Shown here: piece by piece, positions 48,180 through 61,010 of the stretch
Numbering within the stretch: position 1 is the first letter of the stretch
How the letters are laid out: every line of letters begins with the position of its first letter
DNA from: Torymus aiolomorphi
Taxonomy: Eukaryota; Arthropoda; Insecta; Hymenoptera; Torymidae
Assembly (NCBI GenBank): GCA_036365515.1
Contig: CM070874.1
Span: 111,897,235 to 111,961,234, forward strand
Reading direction: 5' to 3'
Length of the DNA stretch: 64,000 nt
Program-made: the position numbers and the translations under genes
Notes under the pieces: generated by a model
What the model was told of the DNA's origin: nothing
The model's database searches: none
Seen by the model: the letters and a program-made list of their open reading frames with translations, nothing else

Positions 48180-48860
48180 CTCTCTCCTCACATCCGTACA
48201 CGCATATTCTCATACAATATATATATATATAATCTCGTATCGTACGGATCCATCCCATCCGTCGCGCGCATACTTTTATTAGTTTACATATATTGTACAC
48301 CCACTTCTCACCTCCTCACCTCATTGTCTTCCCTCCCGCTCACTATACCCGCCGCTCTCGCATTTCGCGCGTTCCCTCGCCACATCCGGCCAGGGGACAC
48401 CTACATCCCTCGTCCCTTGCTTCCAAAGATCGCCGCTGCATCTTACAAACTCGCTCGCTCTCGTTAGGCGCGGATTCGAAATTATGCGCGTAGTCTTTAT
48501 TATCGGGACCGGCGATCGCCGGCTCATATAATGAACCGAGGGAAAAGCCGCGCGGCGCTCGGATAATGCGTTATATTAGCCGGCGTGCAGCGGGCGATGG
48601 ATGATCTCTCCGAGCGCCCGAGCAAGGTTTCATTTTTCCCGAGGGAGACGCGCTCCTCGCGAGGAGAGAGAGAGAGGATTCACGCTTCTTTTGCTTTAGT
48701 GCGAGACGGTGTATGTGCGGTATCCGCTCTGTGATCTCTCTCGTTTCTCTCTTTTTTTTATCTCCGCGGAGCAGCGAGTCGTGTGTAGTTGGTAATTCAA
48801 TGTTTTTACTTTGTCATGAGCAGGAGGTGAGTGAGTGAGAGTGCAGAGTCAGCTGGAATC
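48180..48860. other. GC island 20
   Basis: Left part 48290-48420 is C-rich (CACCTCCTCACC); right part 48690-48860 is G/T-rich and runs into the GT tract. Confidence 0.6.
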
Positions 48861-48884
48861 GCTGAATTTTGCGTGCATGCGTGC

Positions 48885-48995
<111 letters not shown>

Positions 48996-49190
48996 CGTGT
49001 ACGAGAGAAGGTTTCAAGGTTCGCGAGATATTTTTAATTTATGTTTTTATTCCGGTGTTAATTTGATATTTGTGTGCTTCGCAATGAATCGAAACTATAT
49101 TTATAATAATTTATGAAATAAAATTTATTTCAATATATTGTTTTTTCAAAGTTTTTATCGTTTTTTTGTATATTTAAAAAATCAAAAGTG

Positions 49191-49800
49191 TAAGGGAGAC
49201 TGGTGTAAAGCCAGATACTGGGGCAAAACCGGAGTTTTCAATTTTTCGGTTACTACTAGTTCGATCTATATAACAGCTATGGTATCTCTTTGAGAATGTC
49301 CCTATTATTATTTTCTATACGATTGGCATGTCACGAATAGCCTCATGTTGACTTTAGAAGAGGTCAAAGATTTCTTAACTAGCAAGACCGTGTTATCGTA
49401 AGAGTCATAGAGCGTATAATCTTCCTGAAAGCAACGTATTCTTTCAGTAAGTCCATAACCTTATTACTTATGTTATACTGAATAAGTAGGAGTAATTCCG
49501 TATCTTAATTTTACTTTTAATTGCAAAAAATGAATAATTACTTTTTTTTCGAACTTGGGATAAAGAATAATGAAAGTATCCGGTTTTACCCCGACAATTA
49601 TTTTATGGGGTAAAATCGGATAATTTCGTAAATTTCTAATAATATTTTTTAGAAATATTTATTTGGCTAACCAAGTCATTTTTCAGTTACCTGAATGTAA
49701 ACTAAAACCAATTCTAGTATTAAATATTGTTATTATTTTGTTACCTATTTTTAATAAACAATTTCCAAAAAGTATCCGGTTTTACCCCAGTCTCCCCTAA
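49191..49800. mobile_element. ~610-bp MITE with AGGGGAGACTGG ends
   Basis: Left end TAAGGGAGACTGGTGTAAAG faces the right end, whose complement reads TTAGGGGAGACTGGGGTAAA. Internal phrases GGTTTTACCCC and GGGGTAAAATCGG near 49580-49620 repeat the end motif. No transposase. Confidence 0.75.
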
Positions 49801-49979
49801 ATCTTTTGCTAAGCCACTGAAATAATCAAAATTCTTCCCACTATCGAATACAAACCGTACAAAATTCAATCAAATATTGATATCAATTAAATTACAGACC
49901 AAATGCAATCATCACGACCTTGCTAAAGAAACATCCATCCCAATTCAGCAGTGCATAATCAAATGCACTTTGTAATATA

Positions 49980-50320
49980 GTCAAAGGCAATCTTGATAAA
50001 TCGCAGCAGACGTCGCGCGCGCGAGAGAGCATCAAAAGGCGCTCAAGGCGACGACGTGTTACAAAAAGCGACACGTAGGCCAGAAGGCTATATATACTCG
50101 GCTCACTCGTTCGCTCGCTCGCTCGGCCTTCAGATCTTCCGATACAATTCGCGAGCGTGTAAAGCTATATATATTAAATTTCGCGCCACACGGCAGAAGT
50201 TTATCTTTGGAGCGAGAGTATAATAGCGTGCCCATGCAAGGGAAGCGATTTGCCGGGAGCACGAGTTGCGATGAGGTTGTGGAGAGTGAAGACGAAGAGA
50301 AAGAAAACAGAGAAGAGCAT
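49980..50320. other. GC island 21, short
   Basis: GCTCGCTCGCTC at 50111; left flank 49840-49930 A/C-rich, right flank 50225-50350 purine- and G-rich. Confidence 0.52.
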
Positions 50321-50485
50321 TAGGGGAATTGGAAACCGAATGAAGATTGAAGAAAACTTGTAATTAATATTGCAAAGTATTTCAAAATGTATAACAATGT
50401 GATAGATTATTGAATCGTGGTACGATCAATAACGACGATTGATTTACTTTCCATCAGACATTTTATTAAATATACCATTTAATTG

Positions 50486-51430
50486 TATATGAGTAATTCC
50501 GCGGTACTTTTCAAATTCGAGTTACTTTGATATCTTTAAATATATTCACTACATGGAATTCTGTGAAGGTTACTGTTCTTAAATGGGGTTAGAAGAACAT
50601 CATCTTGGTACCAAAATCCAATTTAGAATCGTACAAATTACGTATGGTAAGGAGAAAGACTAAAATTAAAGGCATACTCAAGTGGTACTCGTACAAATTA
50701 TTATCTTCTTTATGCGATTAAAAAAATGGCTTTTCTCTAAATGATTTGAATAAAGTTTTTTCACAGCTGTTTTAGCGTGTACTTTCAAGAAGTCAAGTGC
50801 AGATATGTATGCCTATTAATAAACGACTTACATAATGAGTTATTTAAGGGTTACCAAATTTTTGCAAATACTGAATTTTTTTTTCTATACTGCTTCTTAA
50901 AAAATGGCTTTGCATTTTTCTAGGTCTTTATAATGGAAAAACCTTTGTTTTAGCATAACAAAGAATATGATTTGTTACTCATCAGTGTGCCGCTTATAGA
51001 ATTTATTTGACATTACTTTGAATGACGTTATTAAAAACGAAACTCGTTTTAAAAAACACAATTAATCGCTGGCACACTGACAAAGTCAATGAAAAATAAC
51101 TTTTGTGTGGCGAGATCGATACATTTTATCCCTCAAAAAAACATATACCGTATGTCAAAATAAGCAAGTAAGTAGTTTTTCACTTACGATATAAAAACCG
51201 ATGACTTTTATACAGAAAATATTATCACGAACTTCTAGATGTTCCCATAGCTTTCATATGAGTTATCCGGTAAAAAAATGACTTTGAAAAAAAATGAGTA
51301 ACGCTACCACTTTTTCACTATTTAAGGTCTAGAAAGGAAGAAAAAAGATCATATGAAAGTGTACTCTTAATTTCTTTTTTCAATTTCCCTCTAGCTCAAA
51401 TTTGAAAAGTTCGGCGGAATTACTCATATA
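50486..51430. mobile_element. ~945-bp non-autonomous element, TATATGAGTAATTCCGC ends
   Basis: The left end TATATGAGTAATTCCGCGG is inverted at 51411-51430; pairing continues for about 35 bp (ACTTTTCAAATT(C/T)GAG). Interior AT-rich without a protein frame. TA repeats flank both ends. Confidence 0.72.
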
Positions 51431-51539
51431 TACGTAGTTTAGTCCTTCAATCGTATATTCTAATCTTTATTCAAATAAATCTCTTAGTTCTTAAAAAGAT
51501 TTTCCCAAATAAATTACGTAACATTTGTTCCAATGGCAA

Positions 51540-51762
51540 AACATATTCCATTACAAAGCTGAACAGCCAAAGATCTGCGCAGCGTTTCTCGCTCGTTTCG
51601 CAAGACCCCAGACCATCCACTCGAACGCGCAGAGCGCTCAGTAAGCGCAACGCGCCGAAAAATATGCGACCTCCGCGAGGTCGAATCTCCCCGCACCGCT
51701 TCGTGAAACGAAAACCGAGACACGACCGTTTCGGCACCGAGATGGCACAGCAAACGTCTCTG

Positions 51763-51812
<50 letters not shown>

Positions 51813-52090
51813 ATTTCGATGCGTAAGCATTACATCGTAAAAGCAGCGCGCAATGCACCGGATCAAATCCGCGAGCACAAGCGAGGGGAAAAACGTCGTA
51901 TTTCACCTGTGCGCACAGGTATATATATATACGTGCAAGCTATGCACGTAAGCTCTTTTTCCCGTCTTCGCGGAACGTGGAGCGAGAAGCTATACTGCTC
52001 TGTTCGCGAGAGCGAATTCGAGCGAGTTGAATTCAAGGAGTATTATGATGGGGAACAGCCGAGGGAGGGTTCAAATTACAGAGAGTGTTT
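51540..52090. other. GC island 22
   Basis: (AC)n at 51765-51808 in the middle, with A/C-rich sequence to the left and G/T-rich to the right (52040-52140). Confidence 0.58.
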
Positions 52091-52214
52091 ATGGTTGTAA
52101 TGGCTGAATGTTTAGTTGTAACGAGATGAGCTAATTTGGAGACAGGATTCGGTTACAATTGCAAGAATATTTTACTGAATTTGAGCTGTCTTCAAATTTT
52201 GAAACTCATTTTTT

Positions 52215-53002
52215 ATATGTGCAATGCTTCCGAAAATGTCCCTTAATCCGGTCATAAAAACGACGAAAAAAAAAATTTGAGGTACACCTCTGCAATCATT
52301 TTTTTTTCTAGTTCTATAGACCACACAATACGCGAAAAAAAACTTTGGAACACAGGAAAACGGTCTTGTGACATCGTTTTAGAAAAAAATACATTTTTCT
52401 TATGGAAATTAAACACGGGCAAAATGGACGAAAAGCAGTCACTATGATGATAAGCCAATAACAAGCTCTTAAAGGTGTCAACGAATATTCCACAAAAGAG
52501 CGATTAGAGTAGAAGAAAATAGCTCTAATTGAAGCTAAAGATCGTTACAATCGGTTGGTTCTGTGCAAGGTTACGTGTATTTGAAAATCGAGAAAAATGA
52601 CAAAAAAATTATAAAAATCTTAAGAATTGCGTACATTTGCTTAAAATCGCTTATTTTTTATCATTTTTCGCAATTTTTCAAATGCATCTTTAGCTTAAAT
52701 TAAAGCTCGTTTCTTATACTTTAATCGGTTTTTTTTAATATTTGTTGCCACCTTTAAGTGCTGTTATTGGTTAAATATCAGTGACTACTTTTCATACATT
52801 TTCCCATGTTAAATTTCCATAACAAAAATTGATATGCGGTTGAAACTCTGTCACAAGACCGTTTTCCTGTGTTCCAGAGTTTTTTCGGGTATTGTGTGGT
52901 CTATAGAACTAGAAAAAACTTATTGCAGAGGTGTACCTCAAATTTTGTTTTTCGTCGTTTTTATGACCGGATAAAGGACAATTTTCGGGAGAATTGCACA
53001 TA
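52215..53002. mobile_element. ~790-bp giant fold-back element
   Basis: The two halves are inverted copies for nearly their whole length: TCCGGTCATAAAAACGACG (52248) and its complement (about 52952-52970), GAGGTACACCTCTGCAA, CTAGTTCTATAGACCACACA, GGAAAACGGTCTTGTGACA, and inner words near 52470 and 52760. The centre lies around 52610. No open frame of note. Confidence 0.82.
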
Positions 53003-53359
53003 TATCGTGCGCACAAATATTCTTGAATATACAATCTATTTAAGATAAGAAAATGACACTTTAAACTTTACTGTACATTTTATCTAACGGTTTCTTATCG
53101 TATCATATATGCATTACTTTTAAGTAACCTACCTAGTTATGTAAAGCAAATAATAAATAGATATACTAAAAAATTACAACTGTTGTACATAAAATTGCTT
53201 ATATATCTTATCCTATAACAAACCCAAATATCAATAAATTAGGTAACAAAACCCGTTATTAAAATTTAAAAAAAAACTGTCCTTGCTATCGAAATATTTT
53301 TCAAACCACCAAACTATCTCACCATCCCTATACCACACTCACATCCACTCAAAAAATCA

Positions 53360-53770
53360 CCGAACCCCCGGCTCTTGACCGTCTTAGATTCCGCGTCGAC
53401 GTCTCGCTATACGCTAGCATTCCTGGGCGTCCGCACGGACGCGGTTCCCGTGCCAAGGCGTATTATGAAGCCGGATCGCTCGCAGGGAGAGGATAGGATC
53501 GGCGACGATGATGAGGCAACGTGCGCGAGGACGCGTGCCGCGAATAGCAACGAGGGCGTAGCACAGTAGCCACCTGGTGGAATTGCGGAGTGTATATATG
53601 TGTGTAGAGGGAATTCGAGAGAAGCGGACGACGACGAGGCAAAGCCGACGGGGTCACTCGATGACCCTGATAGGTTTCTGCGGAGGGAGCTTGCGTGCGG
53701 TTGTCAAGTGGTGTAAGGGTCTTTGGTTTTTGGCTCTGAGAAAATGTGATCGTGTCTGTTTTTATGATTG
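53360..53770. other. GC island 23
   Basis: Very clear switch: 53300-53380 A/C-rich (CCAAACTATCTCACCATCCC), 53680-53770 G/T-rich (GGTTGTCAAGTGGTGTAAGG). Confidence 0.65.
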
Positions 53771-54069
53771 GAAATGGTAAAATTTTAGACTACTTATTAT
53801 GAATGTTATTTGTCATGTATTTTGTAGACGCAATAATGAGTTTTTGGTTTCGGAGAAACAGGAAAAGTTTGCTAAATAGAAAGAAAATTTCGTAGGTACA
53901 TCATTTTAGTGGATTTACTATAACGATGAAGTGATTATTTCGAAATAAAAAGAAGAGCATAAATAAGTAAATATTCATCAATACTTTTCAACTTCCTATA
54001 AATTCATTTCAATTTCGTACACTTAACAGCAACGAAATCGAAAAAAAAACGAAAAATCGTCCAAAGCCT

Positions 54070-54201
54070 CATTACTTTTCAGGCCGCGCAAAGCGCAAAA
54101 ATCACAATGACGCAGTTAAAGACCGAGCAAGCGAGGAGAAAGTGTCGAAACGAAAGACAGAGCCGAGAGACGCGAAACGTATATCGAGAAACCGCACGTA
54201 C

Positions 54202-54238
<37 letters not shown>

Positions 54239-54570
54239 AGGTAGTGGGGAAGAGAGTCGGTAAAGACGTCGTCCTGTCAGCACCATTTTTCGAGTTCAAC
54301 GATCTCGGATGCGGAGCACACGGGCGGCGGCCGTGTCCCAACGTATAGCGCCGAATTAGCGATTCGGAGGCACTTTCTTTGGACGTATAAAGCTTCTCCG
54401 GTTCGACGCGCGAGGAAAATTCTCACCGACTCTGGCATGCGCGCGCGCGCGGCTTACAATTCCACTTATCTAATTCCTCGGCTGTATACGCCCGGTGCAT
54501 GATTTATTGGTTTGAGCTATAGTGGATGGTTAGGGATTCTCGAGATGCGCGTGTGTCATGTTGGTTGTTT
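54070..54570. other. GC island 24
   Basis: GA tract at 54207-54233, CG tract at 54440-54451. Right flank 54520-54610 G/T-rich. Confidence 0.55.
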
Positions 54571-54959
54571 AATTGTTTAAAATAAGGCTGATGTCGTGGT
54601 TCGAATCATTTGTCAGATAAGCGATAAACTTATAAAATTATAAATGTAATATAGGAATTTTTAATGATTATTATTGATATAATATAACTGTTGTATATAA
54701 TTACAATAATTAAATAAAATTAAAAATAATCTTGTATATACAGCTCTTAGTTTTTGTTTTTCCTTTTTTCAAGAACAATTCAAAATACAATCAGTAAAAT
54801 TTCCATTTTCCAAAAATATCTCTCATTTCCGAGTTCTCGAGACTCAAACGCATGCCTAATCGATCTCAGCACCAAGAAAGAAAATTCCGACAAATATTTC
54901 GACATACCCTCGTAAGATCACTCTCCAAATACCTCTCAGCAGCGGATAACAATCGAGTC

Positions 54960-55360
54960 ATTAGGGAGCGATAACCACGCGCGCGAGCGCGTCGTCTCTC
55001 GCGTCCCGACAATGGGCAAAAGGGCAATTTGCATTCTTAAATTGTCCTCATTAACGTATACACACATGCACCCATTATATAGAGGAGAGAAATTGGCTTC
55101 ACCGTTTTATCTGACGACTTAACGTTCGTACTTTTGGGGGAATAATACGTGAGTAACGTCTGATGCATTTTGTTTTTCTTCCCGTGCGCGGCGATTATTG
55201 CTTCTGCACGCAAGAGAAAGAGAAGGAGAGAGACAATCGGTGGAACATTCCAAGAGGATCGGCGGGAGAAAGTCGTGAGAGAGCATAGAAAAATCCGAGG
55301 ATGACATATGTGGGGTGATAATAATTGATGGCGAGTGAGGCGAGCGATTCTATTTTCTCA
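54960..55360. other. GC island 25
   Basis: Left flank 54840-54960 A/C-rich; right flank 55300-55345 G-rich (GTGGGGTGATAATAATTGATG). 55400-56000 is an AT-rich spacer; its open frame 55798-55998 has no recognised domain. Confidence 0.52.
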
Positions 55361-56029
55361 TTAAGATGATGTATAATTTTAGCGTTTGAATTCTCATTGG
55401 TTTTGAATAATCCGGTATTATCGAGACGATTTTAAAAGTGTACTAATATATTTTGATATTTATGTTGTATGTGTATATTGTGGTCGTTGAGTACTGCCTA
55501 AAAATGCCATTAATTACATAACTTGACATACTAAATGTTACGCAACAAGTATCCAATTATTTATTACATAAATATACTTTGATCGCGTGAACTGTCTCTC
55601 CTCAACCCTATTATCGAAATTAAGAATCATTATATATATATAGATATAAGTCAACATTTTAAGTGAAGTCAAGCGTGTACATATATAGAGCATAATCATG
55701 ACACTTGATCGATACAGTATATATTTATAAGCGGAGGGCGACGTACGTATAAGTCACACAGATTTTTTTTTTTAGTACTATCCGATGCTAAACCAACTTG
55801 ATGTATTATAAATACGGAAAATTGCAAGGGATTACGGAGACCATAAGAAAGCGTAAATTACCCGTCTCTACTATGTTAAAAATACAAAGTATGTCTTTAC
55901 TATATGAAGATCCAATCATTAAAACTACAACAATGGAACATTTTCAGCAAAAGTTACATTTATATATTACAACATATATCAAATTAAAAAATTATTAATC
56001 CCCGATAAAATATATTCCGTTCGCTTAAA

Positions 56030-57170
56030 CAAACAAACGCGCGTCGACGACACTCGAGATATCCCGAGGGATATACTGTTAGCTCGAGCAAGAAAAAAGC
56101 GGAATATTCAAATTTCATGCAATCCAGGCGCGCGAGGGACAGGTAAGCCGACGCCCGACAGACGCGCGCGCATGGGCGAGTGCGAGAAGAGGAGGGGAAG
56201 CAACGCGCGCGAGCGAGGGAGGAAGGGAGAGACGAGGAGTGAGAGAGATAAAGAGCGAGGGGAGAAAAATGAACGTAAAAATGGGAACGGGGGGAGAAAA
56301 CGGATGGAAAAAGTAATAAAAGTGCGCGAGGCAGAAGTATAGAAGAAAGAAATTGAGTTACGGGTGGTGTAGAGAAGGGGAGGTAACGAAATTTCGGAGA
56401 AATATGCGGTGTGGGTGTCGGGAGAAATAAAAGTTGATGAAAGTGTAGGAAAGAGAGGAGGAAACTGCGTGTAGACGAGAACAATAACAAAAGTTCGTCC
56501 TTTGTTCGGCGCAGAGGGAGAGAACCCCGAGAGGAAAAAAAGAAGAGGCGACCAGATAAGTGGAACAAGGTTGATTAACTCAGCACTTAGATATCGCCGA
56601 AACATCTGAAAACTATAATACGAAACGAACCTATATAAGAACCCTTCATCGCCACCGAAGCTTCAGCCGCATGCCAGACTACGGCAACTACCCGTGCATG
56701 TGCAGGAAGTGGGGGAGCGCTACACTCCCGCAGCAGCCGAGAGAAGTAGGGAGAGCGAGGGGCGGCCGGGAGAGAGAGATAACACGAGCGCGCGCGCGGG
56801 GGTGGCTCAACATCCCCACCACCAGGAGAAACCCGGGCTACTGCTGTCGGGTGGGAGGTCTATAGCAGCCTCCATTTTGCTGAATCATCATCCGCGCAGA
56901 AGAGCCGCACACACACACACACACGCGTGTAGGTGAGATTGGCCGGGAGTATTGATTTTTCCCGCGCGCGCAGAGAAGGTGGATGCCGGAGGAGGGTGGA
57001 CTCGTTTCTGGGAGTGGATTCGGCTGCGATGCGCAAGCGAGCGAGCGAGCGAGGCAGTGAGCTGAGGCTATTTTTAGCCGGGAGGAATGAGGTAACGATC
57101 TGTTAGATGGTTTCGCGGCGAGCTGCGCCGCTGTGGCGACGTGGATGATGGACGAGAGAAATGATTTTTT
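56030..57170. other. GC island 26, long purine block
   Basis: 56160-56570 is almost purine-only on the + strand (GAGGAAGGGAGAG type), the longest such stretch. CA at 56910-56925 and AGCGAGCGAGCG at 57038. Minus-strand frames here are Ser/Leu/Phe translations of this block, not genes. Confidence 0.6.
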
Positions 57171-57449
57171 TTTCTAGGTATATAAGAAACGAAGGATATA
57201 GGTAGTCGTTGAAAAAAGTAGGTTTTCGCTTGATGATATAGATTGATAATATAAAATGTTATTTAAACAGATGCAAATAAAATATTATTGTTAAGAACAA
57301 GTTATTTCCTTTTATTAGTTATATATTTTGGAAATATAAAGATGCACCAATCTGCTTTTTTATACTTCAATTTATCTTTAGTTCCATGTAACATATAACT
57401 CTACTGGTCCATAAAGAATAACGTTATTCTAAAAATATATATTCATCAG

Positions 57450-58400
57450 CGAGCTTGCCTACCTACTCATCGCAAACGACGCAACGACACGCAACCATCC
57501 GAAAACAACCAAAACCCACCAAAAAGTATGTACGTATATGCACTGTCGGAGAGCCTCTCCCGCGCGGCAGAAAAAGAAAGACCCAGAAACACGAAACAGC
57601 GCTATACTCTCCGTCTCCCTCTCTCCTCACGTATACACCTCTCCCCCTACACAGACACACACATACACGGGAGAAGTCAATTTCCGCGCGCGCGCAGGGC
57701 CACGCTGCATGATGGAGCCGGGCGCTGCAGGAACCGTCGGAGCTTCCGGCGGACATGTTGGCCGCCCGCTCTCGCAGGGAGGGAGAGAGAGGAGAGCTCT
57801 TACGTGTTCCAAAGAACTCACCTTGTACCGACACACACACACACGCGTATAGTATGTACACGTATACGGGCGCACGTGTAGAATGCTGCTGCTGGACTAA
57901 CCCCGGCTCTCCGGACGAGTGGCTCCGCTAATGCGGCTCAGGGGTTGCCCTCCTCTCTGCTGCTGCTACTGCCTCCCCCACCCTTCGTGTATATGTACAT
58001 GTATATATTCACGCTTTCTCTTTCTGCGCGTTACTTTAGCCCGACGTTTGTATGTATATACGTGAGCTGGAGCACTTGGGAAAATTGTCGTTTCGGGAGA
58101 TAGCACGCGGGAGGTTTAGGTAGAGTCATTCTATTTTCGGGGTAAGTATAATAGAAAAGAGGTTGGTGAGCGGGGATGCATATAGGATGCGCGAGGCCAT
58201 GGAGGTATGTGCAGGCTGGCCTCGTTCTTTTCTTCTTTTTTTTTTTTTAAAGCCAGTATATTGTGAGGAGAAAAGTCGGAGGTTGATGAAATATTAAGTT
58301 GTTTACTTGTTGTTCGATAATGGATGTGCGGACAGCGAGCGACGTTGTGCTGCGGTTTCTCCGGGGGTTGAGGCTGGATTATATTGTGCTCGATTTTATA
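57450..58400. other. GC island 27
   Basis: Left flank 57440-57530 is overwhelmingly A and C; right flank 58080-58380 G/T-rich. CA tracts at 57650 and 57831. Contains a good minus-strand splice-donor sequence at 57821-57816. Confidence 0.6.
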
Positions 58401-58498
58401 ATGCTTCAAAGTGGAATTGTATTTTGCGTATTTTTGTTTATAATCCTGCGTAAATTTTTTAAGAGAGAGAGATGGAATTTTAACATTTTTTGTCACCT

Positions 58499-58761
58499 AC
58501 ACTGTTAAATTCTGCATGAAAATTAATGTATGTACTGGAAGCAAAATTACATCATAGTACATTAAATTTAATGCAATGTAGATTAAATTTAATAAAATTT
58601 ACATTAAGTTTAATGCAATTTACACTAAATTTCATGTACTGCGAGATAAAATTTTGCTTTCCGTACATTAAATTTAATAAAATTTGCATTAAATTTAATG
58701 TACTGCAATGAAATTTGCTTCCAGTACATACATTAATTTTCATGCAGAATTTAACAGTGTA
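58499..58761. mobile_element. ~263-bp fold-back MITE
   Basis: ACTGTTAAATTCTGCATGAA at the left is exactly inverted at the right; arms extend about 120 bp each, through TGTATGTACTGGAAGCAAA and repeated TTAAATTTAAT words. Both translated strands give similar repeat peptides, as expected of a palindrome. Confidence 0.85.
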
Positions 58762-59039
58762 CTTCTACGTTTGCATTTTCATGTCAATTGATAAATATAT
58801 ATACAATTATTATGCTTGATCTATAGATCTAAGACTATATGCTACGTAGCATATATCTGTAGTACTACGGAATAAAAAAAAATCATCATTGACCAAAATA
58901 AACCAACGACACATTCCACACTAAAAATCTGTTTTATTTCATATCTACATACCTAATCCACGACACATTTTAGAACGCTACCTGTAAAAAAGCTACTAAA
59001 GCCGAAACTTCAATTCCATCATATACACGGCGCGCTTCA

Positions 59040-59860
59040 ATAATCTCCGGTACTATCAAACCGCAAACAGCTCTCGCCATTGCCTTCCATATCTTCCCGG
59101 TTATCTCCCTCTCGTATCATCTCCTCCATTCCCTCTCTCTCTTCTCCCTCCCCTCGCTTCCTCCATCTCCACCTTGATCCACGCGCTCTCTACCTATACA
59201 TAACGCCAGGGTTGCCGGCCGCCGCGTCCGTCCGTCCGACCGGGCGGAAGACGAGCTGGCCTCGCAGACTCTCTCTCTCTCTCCTCGGAGGGGAAACGGA
59301 ACGAGAGAAACGAGGGAGAGAGAGGCGCAGCATGAGCGTACTTACTGTGGCCAGGTATTGACCCGTTGCTGCTGCGCGGGCGAGCCTCCCTGGGACTGGG
59401 CTGCTCTGTTACCAGGCAACGCGCGCCCGCGTATACACACACAGACACACGGAGCTTGTACACAGCTACACGTATATATATGTAAGCGTGAAACCTTGGA
59501 GATCTGACTTTAGCGCGCGCGGAGAGTGCTGCCTCTCTGCGAGCGGTCGCCGCGCTGCCGCTGACTGTCCCTCCTCTCGCGTGCGCGCTGGATAACTGCG
59601 GAGAGTAGAAGCTATACTGTCTGTGCTGTGTACGTAAGGTGTATGTGTATATGCTGTGGAGGTGAGCGAGCGCGCTATGCGGAGAGTTCGAGCGGAATCG
59701 TATCCTGCGGATGAGGGGGGAATTGCTGCAGCGGTTGCATGTTTTTGGCTTTGGCTGGTTCTGTATGTGTATACAGGTTCGTGCGAGAGGGAATTGAATC
59801 TTGAGGGGGATAGCTGTGGGAGATATAAGCTGATTACGCGGTGATTTGGAAGACCATTTG
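59040..59860. other. GC island 28
   Basis: CT at 59268-59282 precedes GA at 59310-59320. Right part 59640-59850 G/T-rich. Includes a candidate minus-strand exon ending at about 59346. Confidence 0.6.
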
Positions 59861-60228
59861 TATGAACAATTGTAAGATGATCTGGGAGTTATTTGATGTC
59901 GTGGTGAGAGCTTTTTTAACAATAGGTGTGGTCCAGAGATTGTAAGAACGTAGGTATAGCAAGAATTATGGTACCACGAATCATTTATTTATCTGCACCT
60001 AGCTATATTTAATGCGCTTTACATTTTTTTTTAAGTTAGTTACAATTTAAAAGTTTATTTCAATCAATTTACATTATACGATAATAACGTAATTTCGATC
60101 AATAAAATAATGATAATAATATACTCTTTTAATAATCATTGCTTTAAATACTGAAGAATTCAATTTTGAAAATTCAAACATTAGATTTTGGCGCATATTC
60201 TATATCGACCAATCAAATGAGTCAACAA

Positions 60229-60328
60229 CCCTGGTAGAAAATTAATCATAAGTTGGCCAGAATATATCGCTAAGCCATATGCTGGTTAAGCATATTCTGG
60301 CCAACTTATGGTTAATTTTCTACCAGGG
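60229..60328. repeat. 100-bp palindrome, CCCTGGTAGAAAATTAA ends
   Basis: Arms CCCTGGTAGAAAATTAA(T/C)CA and TAAGTTGGCCAGAATAT are nearly perfectly inverted with a centre near 60278. Fold-back MITE. Confidence 0.85.
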
Positions 60329-60539
60329 AACAACCAATCAAAACAATCTTATTATGATGACAGATTTCATCCATAATTTTTTAAAGAGAGGACAACTGTA
60401 TCTCTAACAATAAGACTCAACTCATTTAAACCAAAAATGTGTCCTCTCAGACACTTCACCAATATACACCTACACATCCCCCCTCGTCACCTACAACCGA
60501 ACCACATTAGACAAATCCCCTCAATTATCTAGCCATCGT

Positions 60540-61010
60540 TAACGATAACATCATCGATGTCCTCCCAAATGCAACCCAACGAAGAAAAAACCCAGACTCT
60601 ATATCGTCGCGCCTTCGCCCGCGGCACGCACACGCGTCGAGGGACTCATCATCATTATCGCGCGGGAAACGTCGATTTTCACGCTACCGCGCGCGCGCGC
60701 TCCCTTATGCGCAGACGCGCGCAGAGGAAATCGACTTTGGATCATCATCCCGGGCGGCACGTGCCACGCGTGGTGTACAATACGCGTATGTATGTGGAAG
60801 ACGTACACCTGCGACCTTTCGTCACCTGCGCGGTGAGAGAGGGAAATTAACACGGCGACGGCGCTTTTCGATCTTTGGTGAGGGGCAGGGGAGGTTGTGG
60901 ATGATGGAAATTCGAGGATCTGGGGTCTGGGTAATGTCGTAAATGAGGGATTAGTGGTGGTCGGCGACTGGATGATGGTTGTTTAGGTCGGTATAAATTA
61001 GATTAGATGA
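60540..61010. other. GC island 29
   Basis: Left flank 60430-60560 is A/C-rich (CACCTACACATCCCCCC); right flank 60870-61000 is G/T-rich (GGGTAATGTCG, GGTGGTCGGCG). One of the cleanest switches. Confidence 0.65.

Noticed and set aside
54590..54620. GTGGTTCGAATCA, a possible tRNA T-arm
   Set aside because: No acceptor, D or anticodon stem can be paired around it.
55984..56605. Two long minus-strand Ser/Leu/Phe/Pro frames
   Set aside because: Different frames of the same purine-rich block are both open, which shows composition and not selection.
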